From: Alphaproteobacteria bacterium
GTDB lineage: Bacteria > Pseudomonadota > Alphaproteobacteria > CAAGCB01 > CAG-977
Length of the DNA stretch: 27,857 nucleotides
Assembly (NCBI GenBank): GCA_900768845.1
Contig: CAAGEK010000027.1
Coordinates: 1-27,857 of the forward strand
Direction of reading: 5' to 3'
The translations under genes were made by a program, and so were the position numbers. Within the stretch, counting starts at the first letter, position 1; each line of letters begins with the position of its first letter. Of the stretch, positions 8,520-16,632 are shown piece after piece. Below the pieces are notes generated by a model that worked only from the letters and a program-made list of their open reading frames with translations, searched no databases and was not told the DNA's origin.

Positions 8520-9892
8520 TAAAAAAGCTCCATTCCGACGGAAAACAGTTTTTCAACCTGTTTTACCGAATCTGAATCGGCGAACAAAACCAAACGGTCG
8601 CCGTTTTCAATCACCGTGTCCCCCCTGAGCGGCACGTTCACGCCGTCGCGGACGATTGCGCCGATGATGACGCCTTGGGGCAAACGGACGTCGCGCAAAA
8701 CCGATCCCGTATATTCGAACGATTCAAACGCGTCCGCCTCCAACACTTCGCACATCCCCGAACGGACGGAATAGGCCGCGTAAATCTTGCCGCGGCGGAC
8801 GTGCTGAAGGATTGTCGACACCATGATGTCTTTGGGATCGATGACGACGTCCACCCCCAGATTGACGACAAGCTGGGCGTACAAAGGCTTGTCAATCATC
8901 GCCAAAGTCTGTTCCGCCCCGTACTTTTTCGCCATCAGCGAAGCCAAAATGTTGTTTTCGTCATCCGAAGACAAGGCGATAACCGTTTCAACAACGTCGA
9001 TATCGGCTTCCTCCAGAATGTCGGTATCCAGAAAGTCGCCGTGAATGACCGTCGTTTCCGTCAATGTTTCCGCCAGAAATTTCGCCCTGCTTTCATCCTG
9101 TTCGATCAAAGAAATGCGCAACCCGCCCTCTTTTTCCAAACGCTGAGCCAAATTCAGGCTGACGTCCCCGCCGCCCAAAATCAAAACGCTTCGGGTCTTT
9201 TCGCGGTCGAAACCGAACAAAGCCATAATCCGGCTGACATTTTCAACGCCGGCGACCAAATAAACATCGTCTCCGGGAGCCAGACGCATATCGCCGTCCG
9301 CGATAATCAGCCTCCCGTTGCGGATGACGCCGACGACAACCGCGTCCAAATCGGGAAACAGCAATGTCAGCTGGCGCAACGGCGTATTAAGCATCGGACA
9401 GACTTCGTCGCAATGCAAACCGATCAGCCTGACCCTGTCGGATGCAAGGGGGATGACGTCGAAAGCCCCCGGAAATCTGACGCTGCGGCGGATGGAACGG
9501 GCGATTTCCGATTCGGGGGAAATAATCACGTCAATGGGTTGCGCCCCGTTCGCGGAAGATTGAAGCCATTTCGGATCGGCGTATTCCGCCGAGCGGATGC
9601 GTGCGATTTTCGTCGGAACATTAAACAAGGCGTTCGCCGCCTGACAAGTAATCATGTTCACTTCGTCGGACGGCGTGACGGCGATCAGCATATCCGCGTC
9701 TTGCGCCCCCGCCGCTTCCAAAACGGACGGGTGCGAAGCAAAACCCGAAACGGGTTGGACATCCATCGAGGCGGCCAATTCGTCCAAAACGGATTCATCC
9801 GTATCGATGACCACGACTTCGTTATCGTCTTCGGACAAGTACTGCGCGATCGTCGAACCGACCCGCCCCGCACCGCAGATTACGACTTTCAT
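8519..9892 (-). CDS. trkA: Trk potassium transporter regulatory subunit TrkA
   Basis: A 457-residue peripheral membrane protein that gates TrkH/TrkG potassium channels by NAD(H) or nucleotide binding. It contains two RCK units. The first starts with MKVVICGAGRVGSTIAQYL (RCK-N) and the second with SVLILGGGDVSLNLAQRL near residue 232. Each is followed by an RCK-C region ending in a GDDVYLV or GDRLVLF strand. The ATG overlaps the stop of the preceding small regulator (ATGA). The channel subunit is not in the window. In other alphaproteobacteria trkA follows ntrX, so its position here marks the right border of a missing ntr block. Confidence 0.96.
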   Translation of the reverse strand: MKVVICGAGRVGSTIAQYLSEDDNEVVVIDTDESVLDELAASMDVQPVSGFASHPSVLEAAGAQDADMLIAVTPSDEVNMITCQAANALFNVPTKIARIRSAEYADPKWLQSSANGAQPIDVIISPESEIARSIRRSVRFPGAFDVIPLASDRVRLIGLHCDEVCPMLNTPLRQLTLLFPDLDAVVVGVIRNGRLIIADGDMRLAPGDDVYLVAGVENVSRIMALFGFDREKTRSVLILGGGDVSLNLAQRLEKEGGLRISLIEQDESRAKFLAETLTETTVIHGDFLDTDILEEADIDVVETVIALSSDDENNILASLMAKKYGAEQTLAMIDKPLYAQLVVNLGVDVVIDPKDIMVSTILQHVRRGKIYAAYSVRSGMCEVLEADAFESFEYTGSVLRDVRLPQGVIIGAIVRDGVNVPLRGDTVIENGDRLVLFADSDSVKQVEKLFSVGMELF

Positions 9893-10185
9893 GCCATATC
9901 CCGTTTCGCTTCCCTTGCCATCCGTTCGCGTCTGGCCAAGCGCAAATCCAGACCGTAATGACGCATTTTGCGCAACAGGGTGTTCCGGTTGACCCCCAAC
10001 ATACGGGACGCCCTCACCCTGTTGCCTCCCGCGGCTTCAATCGTAACGGCGATCAAGCGGCGTTCAACCTCTTCAACGACTTCGGCATACACGTTCGTCG
10101 CCGAATCGACGGCTCCCGCCGACGCATAGAAACGGCGCAAATACTTTTCAACGGCGTTGCCCAAACCTTCTTCCTGAACGATCAT
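9889..10185 (-). CDS. Stand-alone NtrC-type C-terminal (Fis-fold) DNA-binding domain
   Basis: A 98-residue protein that is nothing but the dimerising helices and helix-turn-helix of an NtrC-family regulator. AVEKYLRRFYASAG and VYAEVVEEVERRLI match the segment preceding the HTH in alphaproteobacterial NtrC. GGNRVRASRMLGVNRNTLLR (53-72) followed by KMRHYGLD is the HTH itself. A basic tail (RLARRERMAREAKRD) closes the protein. There is no receiver domain and no AAA+ sigma-54 activation domain. The gene sits exactly between dusB and trkA, where ntrBC and ntrYX normally lie, and overlaps both neighbours by ATGA. E. coli Fis is also 98 residues and is encoded after dusB. It probably binds DNA as a dimer; its targets are unknown. 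Confidence 0.88.
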   Translation of the reverse strand: MIVQEEGLGNAVEKYLRRFYASAGAVDSATNVYAEVVEEVERRLIAVTIEAAGGNRVRASRMLGVNRNTLLRKMRHYGLDLRLARRERMAREAKRDMA

Positions 10186-11162
10186 TTGACGGAACTTTCC
10201 TTAAAAAATTGAAAAACAAGCCTTTTAGCCTCGGCCGGATCGGAAATACGATTGATTTCCGATCTGAAAGCCGCCCCTCCCGTCATTCCCGAAGAATACC
10301 AAGCCAGATGTTTTCTGGCGACAAAAACAGCCTTCCGCCTTCCGTAACATTCCTCTAAAAGTCTTAAATGTTCAAGGATTATTGTTATCGGCTCCGGATA
10401 TTTTTTTTCCTTTGCGCCCGTGATTTTTGCGGTGCATCGGGATAAAATGAAAGGACGCCCCAACGCGCCGCGACCGATCATCACGCCGTCCGCCCCCGTA
10501 TCTTCTAAAATCCGTAAAGCGTCTTCGGGCGTTGAAACGTCGCCGTTTGCGATCACGGGAATGTCCAACGCCTCTTTCAGACGGCGAATCGCATCCCGAT
10601 CCGCTTCGCCCGAATACATCATATCCCGCGTTCTGGCGTGCAAAGTCACCGCCGCGGCTCCCGCATCCCGCATCCGTTTTCCGAAATCCAAAAAATTCCG
10701 GTGATCCGCGTCGCGCCCCAGCCGGAATTTCACCGTCACCGGCAAGGCGGTCGCCTTGACCAAAGCCCTGACAATGTTTTGAGCCGTCTCTTCGTCATCC
10801 ATCAAAGCCGACCCCGATCCGGATCGGGTGATTTTGGGAACGGGGCATCCCATATTCACGTCAATGAAATCCGCCGCGCCGTCCCGTTCTATCTTTTGCG
10901 CGGCCAAAGCGAACATTTCCGGATTCCTGCCGGCCAGTTGGACGGCGACCGGACTTTCGCCGCGGGAAACGGAAGCCATCTTTTCCGTCCGCCCGTGCCC
11001 GTGCGCCAGAGAATCCGCCAACAACATCTCCGAAAAGACCAGCTCGTCGCCGAACATCCGGACGATGGCACGAAACGGAGCGTCCGTCACCCCCGCCATC
11101 GGCGCAAGAACGACCGGCGACGGATACGTCTTGTTCCCTATTTTTAAAATGCCCTGACTCAA
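10182..11162 (-). CDS. dusB: tRNA-dihydrouridine synthase DusB (NifR3 family)
   Basis: A 326-residue FMN-dependent enzyme that reduces uridine to dihydrouridine in tRNA D-loops. The TIM barrel starts with VVLAPMAGVTDAPFR and carries the catalytic cysteine C106 in DVNMGCPVPKI. The FMN-phosphate strand ANGDVSTPEDA and the DGVMIGRGALGRPF segment follow. The start is TTG at 11160-11162: an in-frame stop lies a few codons upstream, no ATG is available and GGGA sits about 6 bases before it. It is the first gene of the leftward operon, and its TGA overlaps the next ATG. In alphaproteobacteria this gene (nifR3) heads the ntr operon. Confidence 0.95.
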   Translation of the reverse strand: MSQGILKIGNKTYPSPVVLAPMAGVTDAPFRAIVRMFGDELVFSEMLLADSLAHGHGRTEKMASVSRGESPVAVQLAGRNPEMFALAAQKIERDGAADFIDVNMGCPVPKITRSGSGSALMDDEETAQNIVRALVKATALPVTVKFRLGRDADHRNFLDFGKRMRDAGAAAVTLHARTRDMMYSGEADRDAIRRLKEALDIPVIANGDVSTPEDALRILEDTGADGVMIGRGALGRPFILSRCTAKITGAKEKKYPEPITIILEHLRLLEECYGRRKAVFVARKHLAWYSSGMTGGAAFRSEINRISDPAEAKRLVFQFFKESSVK

Positions 11163-11174
11163 TGAAATCCCGCT

Positions 11175-11202
11175 TTGCTAAAAAGGAAAAGTGTTCTACT
11201 CT
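11175..11202 (+). promoter_or_regulatory. Possible sigma-70-type promoter for ispDF
   Basis: TTGCTA at 11175-11180 and TACTCT at 11197-11202 are separated by 16 bases, 33 bases before the ispDF start. The match to consensus is weak. Confidence 0.3.
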
Positions 11203-11234
11203 GTCATCCCGAAGTTTTATAAGGAGGAACGGGA

Positions 11235-12398
11235 ATGGTCAAGTGTGCGGTTATCGTTGTCGCCGCGGGACGGGGACACAGGTTCGGCGGAGAAATGCCC
11301 AAACAGTACAAATCTTTGGGCGGCCGTGCGGTTTTGCGCCATTCTTTGGGAGTGTTTTGCGCCCACCCGATGATTCAAACCGTCCGGACGGTCATTCATC
11401 CCGACGACGAAGCTTTGTACAAATCCGCCGCGGAAGGCCTGCCGGTTTGCGAGCCCGTTTACGGCGGTGCGACGCGTCAGGAATCCGTCAGAAACGGTTT
11501 GGAAAGTTTGAAAGACAATCCGCCCGACATCGTTTTGGTTCACGACGGAGCGCGCCCCTTCATCGATTTCGGCGTCATCAACCGCGTCATCGCCCAAGCG
11601 TTAAAGGGGACGGGGGCTGTTCCCGCCCTGCCCGTCACCGATACGGTGAAAACGGTGAAAAAAACGCCCGACGGATTGATGCAAATCGACAAAACGGTCG
11701 ACCGTTCGACGCTGTGGCGCGTTCAAACGCCTCAGGCTTTTCCGTATGCCGCCCTGTTAAAAGCGCATGAACAGGCCGCGGGAATGGAGCTGACGGACGA
11801 CGCCGCGGTCGCCGAACAAAGCGGGTTGTCCGTCGTGTTGACCGCAGGCGACGAAGACAATGTGAAAATCACGACGGCTCAAGACCTGATCCGTGCGGAA
11901 GAACGGCTGGCGGCGAAACCCGCGGACATCCGGTCGGCCACCGGTTTCGACGTACACAAATTCGAACGGGGGGATTCCGTCACGCTTTGCAACGTCAAAA
12001 TCCCCTTTGACAAAGGATTGAACGGCCATTCGGATGCGGACGTCGCGTTGCACGCCCTGACGGACGCTTTGTTCGGCGCAATCGGATCGGGAGACATCGG
12101 ATTGCATTTTCCGCCGTCGGACGACAAATGGAAAGGGGCGGATTCATCGTTGTTTTTGGAATACGCCGTCGCTTTGGTTCGCGGTTTGGGCGGCAGGATT
12201 TTAAACGCTGACGTAACGTTGATTTGCGAAGCCCCCAAAATCGGAGCATACCGGTTGCAAATGGTGCAAAGGCTGTCCGAATTGCTCGGTATCAACGCGT
12301 CCAAAATCGGGTTGAAGGCGACGACGACGGAAAAGCTGGGCTTTACGGGGCGCAAGGAGGGTATCGCCGCGCAAGCGTGCGTATCCGTCGCGTTTTAA
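11235..12398 (+). CDS. ispDF: Bifunctional IspD/IspF isoprenoid enzyme
   Basis: A 387-residue fusion of two MEP-pathway enzymes. Residues 1 to about 230 are 2-C-methyl-D-erythritol 4-phosphate cytidylyltransferase, with the nucleotide-binding VVAAGRGHRFGGEMPKQY at 8-25 and later LVHDGARPF and TPQAF. Residues from about 233 are 2-C-methyl-D-erythritol 2,4-cyclodiphosphate synthase, with the zinc ligands of GFDVH, the GHSDADVALHALTDALFGAI block and ATTTEKLGFTGR at the end. The fusion is typical of alphaproteobacteria and Campylobacter relatives. A strong AAGGAGG lies 7 bases before the ATG. It is divergent from dusB, and the next gene starts immediately after its TAA. Confidence 0.97.
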   Translation: MVKCAVIVVAAGRGHRFGGEMPKQYKSLGGRAVLRHSLGVFCAHPMIQTVRTVIHPDDEALYKSAAEGLPVCEPVYGGATRQESVRNGLESLKDNPPDIVLVHDGARPFIDFGVINRVIAQALKGTGAVPALPVTDTVKTVKKTPDGLMQIDKTVDRSTLWRVQTPQAFPYAALLKAHEQAAGMELTDDAAVAEQSGLSVVLTAGDEDNVKITTAQDLIRAEERLAAKPADIRSATGFDVHKFERGDSVTLCNVKIPFDKGLNGHSDADVALHALTDALFGAIGSGDIGLHFPPSDDKWKGADSSLFLEYAVALVRGLGGRILNADVTLICEAPKIGAYRLQMVQRLSELLGINASKIGLKATTTEKLGFTGRKEGIAAQACVSVAF

Positions 12399-12881
12399 AT
12401 GCTTTTGTACACCTATGTCCTGCGGCCGCACACCGTTGAAACCGACGGAATAAAAACGCCGAAAACCGCAGAGGAAAGCCGTTTGTCCCATTATGCCGGA
12501 CGGGCGCAATCGGACAAGAAAGCCTGCATATTGAAGTATCTGGAAACCGTTTTTTCCGGACGCAGCCGTGCCGTATCCTGTTTAACGGAACCGGCTCCCG
12601 CGACGGACAACCCGAAAATCAAAGGATGGGTCGAACGGTGCGACTGTTTCGCTTTCGACGCTTCGGAATTGAACCGGAACGGGTTAATCGATGCCGTGTA
12701 TTGTGCAAACGGCGGCGTTTTTTCGCATTTGGAAAACGGCCTGAGCGAAATTGATTTCCGTTCTCCCGATTGGGAAAGCGTCAATCCGTATGACAACGTG
12801 TTTTTCAAACGCATCCGCCACTATATGCTCGTTTTAAAAAACGGTATCGTTCCGCCCGATTACATAAAAAAGATTCTTTGA
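12399..12881 (+). CDS. Hypothetical protein coupled to ispDF
   Basis: A 160-residue protein whose ATG directly follows the ispDF stop (TAAATG), so it is probably translated by re-initiation. I do not recognise the family. The sequence is soluble-looking with no signal peptide or membrane segment. It has scattered cysteines (CLTEP, RCDCFAF, VYCANGG) and aromatic residues, and ends with a basic helix (PPDYIKKIL). The codon use resembles its neighbours, so it appears to be a resident gene. The function is unknown; context alone does not tie it to isoprenoid synthesis. Confidence 0.7.
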   Translation: MLLYTYVLRPHTVETDGIKTPKTAEESRLSHYAGRAQSDKKACILKYLETVFSGRSRAVSCLTEPAPATDNPKIKGWVERCDCFAFDASELNRNGLIDAVYCANGGVFSHLENGLSEIDFRSPDWESVNPYDNVFFKRIRHYMLVLKNGIVPPDYIKKIL

Positions 12882-12946
12882 CTTTTCCGTCCGCCGCGCT
12901 TACCCTTCCGCGCCGGAAACGGTTTGCGGCAAACGGGAGGTGAACG

Positions 12947-13840
12947 ATGCGCAGAAAAACAAAAGGCGTGCTGACCGGCGTGTTCGGCGCGTCCAGTTAC
13001 GGAACGAACCCCTTGTTCGCCCTTCCCCTTTATGCCGCGGGGCTGGGGGTCAACTCCGTTTTGTTTTACAGGTACTTTTTCGCCGTCGTCCTGTTCGGTC
13101 TGTGGTTGAAATCCGTCAAAAGGCAATCCTTGAAAATATCGTTCAAAGAAACTTTGTTCCTGATGCCTTTGGGAATGGTCTTTGCCGTTTCCTCTTTGAC
13201 GCTGTTTATGAGTTATAATTACATCGACGCGGGGATCGCTTCGACGATTTTATTCATCTATCCCATTATGGTTGCGCTGATTATGGCGTGTTTCGGAGAA
13301 AAACCGTCAAAGCGCACACTGGGTTCCATCGCCATGACAACCGCCGGCATTTTACTGCTTTACAAAGGGGAGGCCGGACGGACGCTTGATGCGACGGGCG
13401 TGGGGCTGGTGCTGGTTTCCGCGCTGAGTTACGCCGTCTATATGGTCGCCATAAAAAAGATACCGGCGATCAAACGCATCAATTCGTCCAAGCTGACTTT
13501 TTATGTCATGCTGTTCGGGTTGTCCGTCTTTTTGTTCAATTTGCAATCCGGTACGGGCTTGCAACCTTTAAATTCCGCGTTTGACTGGACGTGCGCCGTG
13601 TGTCTGGCTCTTTTTCCGACAATCGTTTCGTTGGAAACCATGACGATCGCCATCAAACTGATCGGCCCGACCCTGTCCGCCGTTTTGGGGGCGTTGGAAC
13701 CCGTCACGGCGATTTTTTTCGGCGTACTGCTTTTTCACGAACAGATGACGTTGCGCATCGCATCGGGCATTTTGTTAATACTGGCCGCCGTCCTGTTCAT
13801 CGTTTTGGAAAAAAAAGCGGCCGGCCTGACGTTTTTATAA
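12947..13840 (+). CDS. DMT-superfamily (EamA) transporter
   Basis: A 297-residue inner-membrane protein with about ten hydrophobic helices arranged as two EamA repeats. The first runs from GVLTGVFGASSYGTNPLFAL to about residue 140. The second ends with LGALEPVTAIFFGVLLFHEQ, the family's conserved helix-9 region, and a final ILAAVLFIVLE helix. The family exports amino acids, metabolites or drugs; the substrate is not predictable. GGGAGGTG lies just before the ATG. The gene follows the hypothetical protein after 65 bases and overlaps the convergent GNAT gene by 6 bases at its 3' end. Confidence 0.92.
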   Translation: MRRKTKGVLTGVFGASSYGTNPLFALPLYAAGLGVNSVLFYRYFFAVVLFGLWLKSVKRQSLKISFKETLFLMPLGMVFAVSSLTLFMSYNYIDAGIASTILFIYPIMVALIMACFGEKPSKRTLGSIAMTTAGILLLYKGEAGRTLDATGVGLVLVSALSYAVYMVAIKKIPAIKRINSSKLTFYVMLFGLSVFLFNLQSGTGLQPLNSAFDWTCAVCLALFPTIVSLETMTIAIKLIGPTLSAVLGALEPVTAIFFGVLLFHEQMTLRIASGILLILAAVLFIVLEKKAAGLTFL

Positions 13841-14689
13841 ACCGGTTCTGTAAATCCGCGATTGCGACCCGTCCGGACGCCAGCCGTCCGCAATATATTC
13901 AAAGCCGGCTTTTTCACAGAACCCGCACAAATCCGTACACAGGTACAAAAAGCGCATCCCCGCGGCCTTTGCGTCTTTTTTCGCCCTGTCAATCAAAGCG
14001 AATGCATATCCGCGCCCCCGATATTCCTTTTCAACGAACAAAGCGCACAACCACGGATACAAATCCGCCCTGCTGATAAAATCGTTTAAAATCAACCCTG
14101 CACCGCCTGCGATGTTTTCTCCGTCAAAGGCCAGATACCATCGGGGAAACGGATTTTCAACGTCCATGGCGTGCATAATGCAATCTTCATACATTTTAAG
14201 GGTCGACTGCCTTCCCCAGTTTTTTTGGAAAAACCCGACCGCCTTCGCCGCATATTCGGGATGTTCCCCGACGGAAACGATACGGCGCAAACCGGACGGA
14301 CAAGACCGCCCCTCCAATCGTTCCGACAAAGCCCTCAATGCATCGAAATCGACATCCACATCCGAAAATTCCGTTTCGCAAACGCGTTCCTGCACTTCAT
14401 CTTCGGCAAAAACGTCGTTGACGGGAACGATACGGTATTCGCGCACGACAGCTTTGTTTTCATGAACGGCGATACTTTTTAAAAAGATTAAATCAATACG
14501 CCTTTTTTCCGTTTCCCCAGCCCTGCACCCGCGCAAAGCGACATGAATCCCCGTGCCGAATTCATGATTGATCAGGTAAACGAAACGCCCGCATCCCCGC
14601 CTCACATCCTCTTTTGGCAGATCCGAAAGCGAAACGTCCCCGCCGCCGGACAAGAAAGAAACGGCAAAACAAAGAGGCCGGAAATCCAT
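13835..14689 (-). CDS. GNAT N-acetyltransferase with extra N-terminal domain
   Basis: A 284-residue protein whose C-terminal half is a GNAT acetyltransferase. WYLAFDGENIAGGAGLIL provides strands 2-4, LCALFVEKEYRGRGYAFALI holds the R/Q-x-x-G-x-G/A acetyl-CoA loop, and FCEKAGFEYI is the typical end. The first 130 residues are a separate segment with several strands and acidic stretches that I do not recognise. The open frame extends to a GTG at 14722, but I chose the ATG at 14687-14689 because AGGGG lies 6 bases before it. The acetyl acceptor is unknown. The gene converges on the EamA transporter with a 6-base overlap. Confidence 0.82.
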   Translation of the reverse strand: MDFRPLCFAVSFLSGGGDVSLSDLPKEDVRRGCGRFVYLINHEFGTGIHVALRGCRAGETEKRRIDLIFLKSIAVHENKAVVREYRIVPVNDVFAEDEVQERVCETEFSDVDVDFDALRALSERLEGRSCPSGLRRIVSVGEHPEYAAKAVGFFQKNWGRQSTLKMYEDCIMHAMDVENPFPRWYLAFDGENIAGGAGLILNDFISRADLYPWLCALFVEKEYRGRGYAFALIDRAKKDAKAAGMRFLYLCTDLCGFCEKAGFEYIADGWRPDGSQSRIYRTGL

Positions 14690-14799
14690 AACAACACCCC
14701 TGATAAAAACCCGTCGCCGCACATAAAAATTTTTTACGGGACAAACCGAAAACTTTATGCTTTTATTTTAAAGAAACAATCCGAAACCGGAACAAAAAA

Positions 14800-15087
14800 A
14801 TGCCCGACAAAGAATATTCCAAAGAAATTTATGAAAAACTGTCCAAGTTATGCGACGATTTCAATCGCACACGGTTGTTGGAATATGTCGAGCTGGTCAA
14901 CAACCCCAAAAAGCTGTTCTGGCTGAATTTCATGTCCGGCGTGGCCAAAGGGTTGGGAATGACCATCGGGACGGCCGTCATTTTGCTGATTTTATTTAAA
15001 ATCACTCAACACATCATCGCTTTGAACATTCCCTATATCACGACGTGGATCGCCGATATCATCGATATGGTCAAAGCCGCCCGATAA
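14800..15087 (+). CDS. DUF5665-type small membrane protein
   Basis: A 95-residue protein. A charged N-terminal helix leads into RLLEYVELVNNPKKLFWLNF, then a glycine-containing hydrophobic helix (GMTIGTAVILLILFK) and a second amphipathic or hydrophobic segment. The block from the NNPKK motif into a single membrane helix matches what I recall of DUF5665 proteins, which have no known function. The ATG has only a weak GGA 8 bases upstream. Its 3' end overlaps the convergent gene at 15071 by 17 bases. Confidence 0.72.
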   Translation: MPDKEYSKEIYEKLSKLCDDFNRTRLLEYVELVNNPKKLFWLNFMSGVAKGLGMTIGTAVILLILFKITQHIIALNIPYITTWIADIIDMVKAAR

Positions 15088-15403
15088 CTTCCCCGTTTCC
15101 CGAAGACGCCAAAATCAAGGCGGCGGCATTTTCCAAAGCTTCGATTTTCAACTCCGGTTCCCTTCCCGCATCGTCCGCGACCTCTTTCAAACGCGCCTTG
15201 TCCGTTCCGTCGGGCAGCCGCCACAACAAATCCACAACGTTCATAACGTCCCGACGCGTTTCAAAACCGCACGACGCGGCAAAAAGACAAGCGTCTATAA
15301 ACCGGTTTTTCAGCGTTTCAAAATCCGTATTTTCCGTGCGTTCCGGAAATGTTTTCCTTAAATACTCCACTCCCGAAACGACAAATTCTTCCGCCTGTTC
15401 CAT
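15071..15403 (-). CDS. Hypothetical helical protein
   Basis: A 110-residue acidic, predominantly helical protein without signal peptide or membrane segment. The ATG is preceded by a clear GGAGG and the gene starts 12 bases after the YgjP-type peptidase stop, so it is almost certainly co-transcribed with it. No family is recognised. Its end overlaps the DUF5665 gene tail to tail. Confidence 0.65.
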   Translation of the reverse strand: MEQAEEFVVSGVEYLRKTFPERTENTDFETLKNRFIDACLFAASCGFETRRDVMNVVDLLWRLPDGTDKARLKEVADDAGREPELKIEALENAAALILASSGNGEVIGRL

Positions 15404-15415
15404 AAAACCTCCGTT

Positions 15416-16126
15416 TCATTCAAAACTGTACAAGAAAGACGCGTTGCGTTTCAGCCATTTTTCTTTCGACCGGTAATCCGGCATAACGGACTCCACCGTT
15501 TTCCAAAACGCATCGGAATGGTTCATCTGTTTTAAATGCGACACTTCATGAACAATGACGTAATCGGCCACTTCCCTCGGTGCCAATGCCAAACGCCAAG
15601 ACAAGGACACGTCGCCTTTGCGGTTGCAACTGCCCCAGCGGGATTTCGTATCCCTGACCGTCAGACGGCCGACGCGAACGCCCAAAACCAAAGCCGTTTC
15701 CGCCAATTTCCGCTTTGCATACAAACGGAAACGCTCTTTTACGAAATCCGCCGTTCTTCGCGCCGTATGCTCGGCCGCCCCCGAAACCCAAATGACGCTT
15801 TCCTCCAGCCAAACGCCCCGCTTTGACGCCGGAGAATGATGGACGACGACTTCCTCCCCCAGCAATGAAAATCGAAACCCGTCTTCAAAAACCCTGCGTT
15901 CGGGCAACGCCTCCAATTGCCGCAACAACCAATCCTTATGTTCTTCGGCGAACGCAAGCCCCGCCCGTTCCGAAGACCGTTTCGTCAAAATCAAAATGGC
16001 GCGGCGTTTCAAACGGTCGATACGCAACCGCATCCGTTTGGCTTTCAAGCTCCGTTCAACGGACAACGGAATGCTTTTCCCCTCCGCGACCGTTAAGTCA
16101 TATTCTTTCGATGTTTTACAGGTCAT
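15416..16126 (-). CDS. YgjP-type (DUF45) metallopeptidase
   Basis: A 236-residue protein of the YgjP/SprT-related zinc metallopeptidase family. DTKSRWGSC at 159-167 is the family's conserved block, and HEVSHLKQMNHS at 193-204 supplies the HExxH zinc site with a third histidine at 203. The N-terminal region is a beta-rich domain with many basic residues (SLKAKRMRLRIDRLKRR). Substrates are unknown for most members; some family members are linked to DNA-protein crosslinks or nucleotide metabolism. The ATG overlaps the YcgN-type gene by 11 bases. Confidence 0.9.
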   Translation of the reverse strand: MTCKTSKEYDLTVAEGKSIPLSVERSLKAKRMRLRIDRLKRRAILILTKRSSERAGLAFAEEHKDWLLRQLEALPERRVFEDGFRFSLLGEEVVVHHSPASKRGVWLEESVIWVSGAAEHTARRTADFVKERFRLYAKRKLAETALVLGVRVGRLTVRDTKSRWGSCNRKGDVSLSWRLALAPREVADYVIVHEVSHLKQMNHSDAFWKTVESVMPDYRSKEKWLKRNASFLYSFE

Positions 16127-16562
16127 CCCACTCTACGATATAATCGACAAATTCCTCTTCGGGTTTGGCGGGAACGGCTCTGTTCCGCACGGACATTCCG
16201 GCTTGATGCACGGAATCGGGATTGCCCGTTATCAGGGGATGCCAGTCGGGTAACGGAGCCCCCTCCTTTAACAAACGGTAAGCGCACGTTTTGGGAAGCC
16301 AGTAAATTTCATCCAAATCTTCGGCCTTCAGATGAACACATTCGGGGATATAGGCATTCCTGTCGGCATAATGCATACATTTGCACGACGCCAAATCCAG
16401 CTGGGCGCACGCGACATTTGTAAAGGCAAGGGAGTCGTCTTCAAACAGCAACTTTTCCATACAGCACTTGCCGCACCCGTCGCACAGCGATTCCCATTCG
16501 TCACGCGTCATTTCCTCCAGAGTTTTCGTTTCCCAAAACCGGTTTAATGGCTTTTTGTTCAT
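16116..16562 (-). CDS. YcgN/UPF0260 family cysteine cluster protein
   Basis: A 148-residue protein with the CDGCGKCC cluster (C27, C30, C33, C34) plus later cysteines in VACAQLD, ASCKCMHY, PECVHL and KTCAYRLL. This is the pattern of the UPF0260 / YkgJ-like zinc- or iron-chelating family. PLPDWHPLITGNPDSVHQAG is the family's conserved C-terminal block. The biochemical role is unknown. It is the first gene of a leftward unit with the metallopeptidase, starting just after the mucR terminator. Confidence 0.9.
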   Translation of the reverse strand: MNKKPLNRFWETKTLEEMTRDEWESLCDGCGKCCMEKLLFEDDSLAFTNVACAQLDLASCKCMHYADRNAYIPECVHLKAEDLDEIYWLPKTCAYRLLKEGAPLPDWHPLITGNPDSVHQAGMSVRNRAVPAKPEEEFVDYIVEWDDL

Positions 16563-16582
16563 CGCTCCACCGTTTCATAAAT

Positions 16583-16613
16583 AAAAAAGGGCGTCGCCCG
16601 TGCGGGAACGCCC
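16583..16613 (-). terminator. Terminator downstream of mucR
   Basis: GGGCGT at 16589-16594 pairs with ACGCCC at 16608-16613, with an inner CCC/GGG pairing. On the minus strand it is followed by six T (A-tract 16583-16588), 20 bases beyond the mucR stop. Confidence 0.8.
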
Positions 16614-16632
16614 CCTTTTTCACTTCGCTTTC

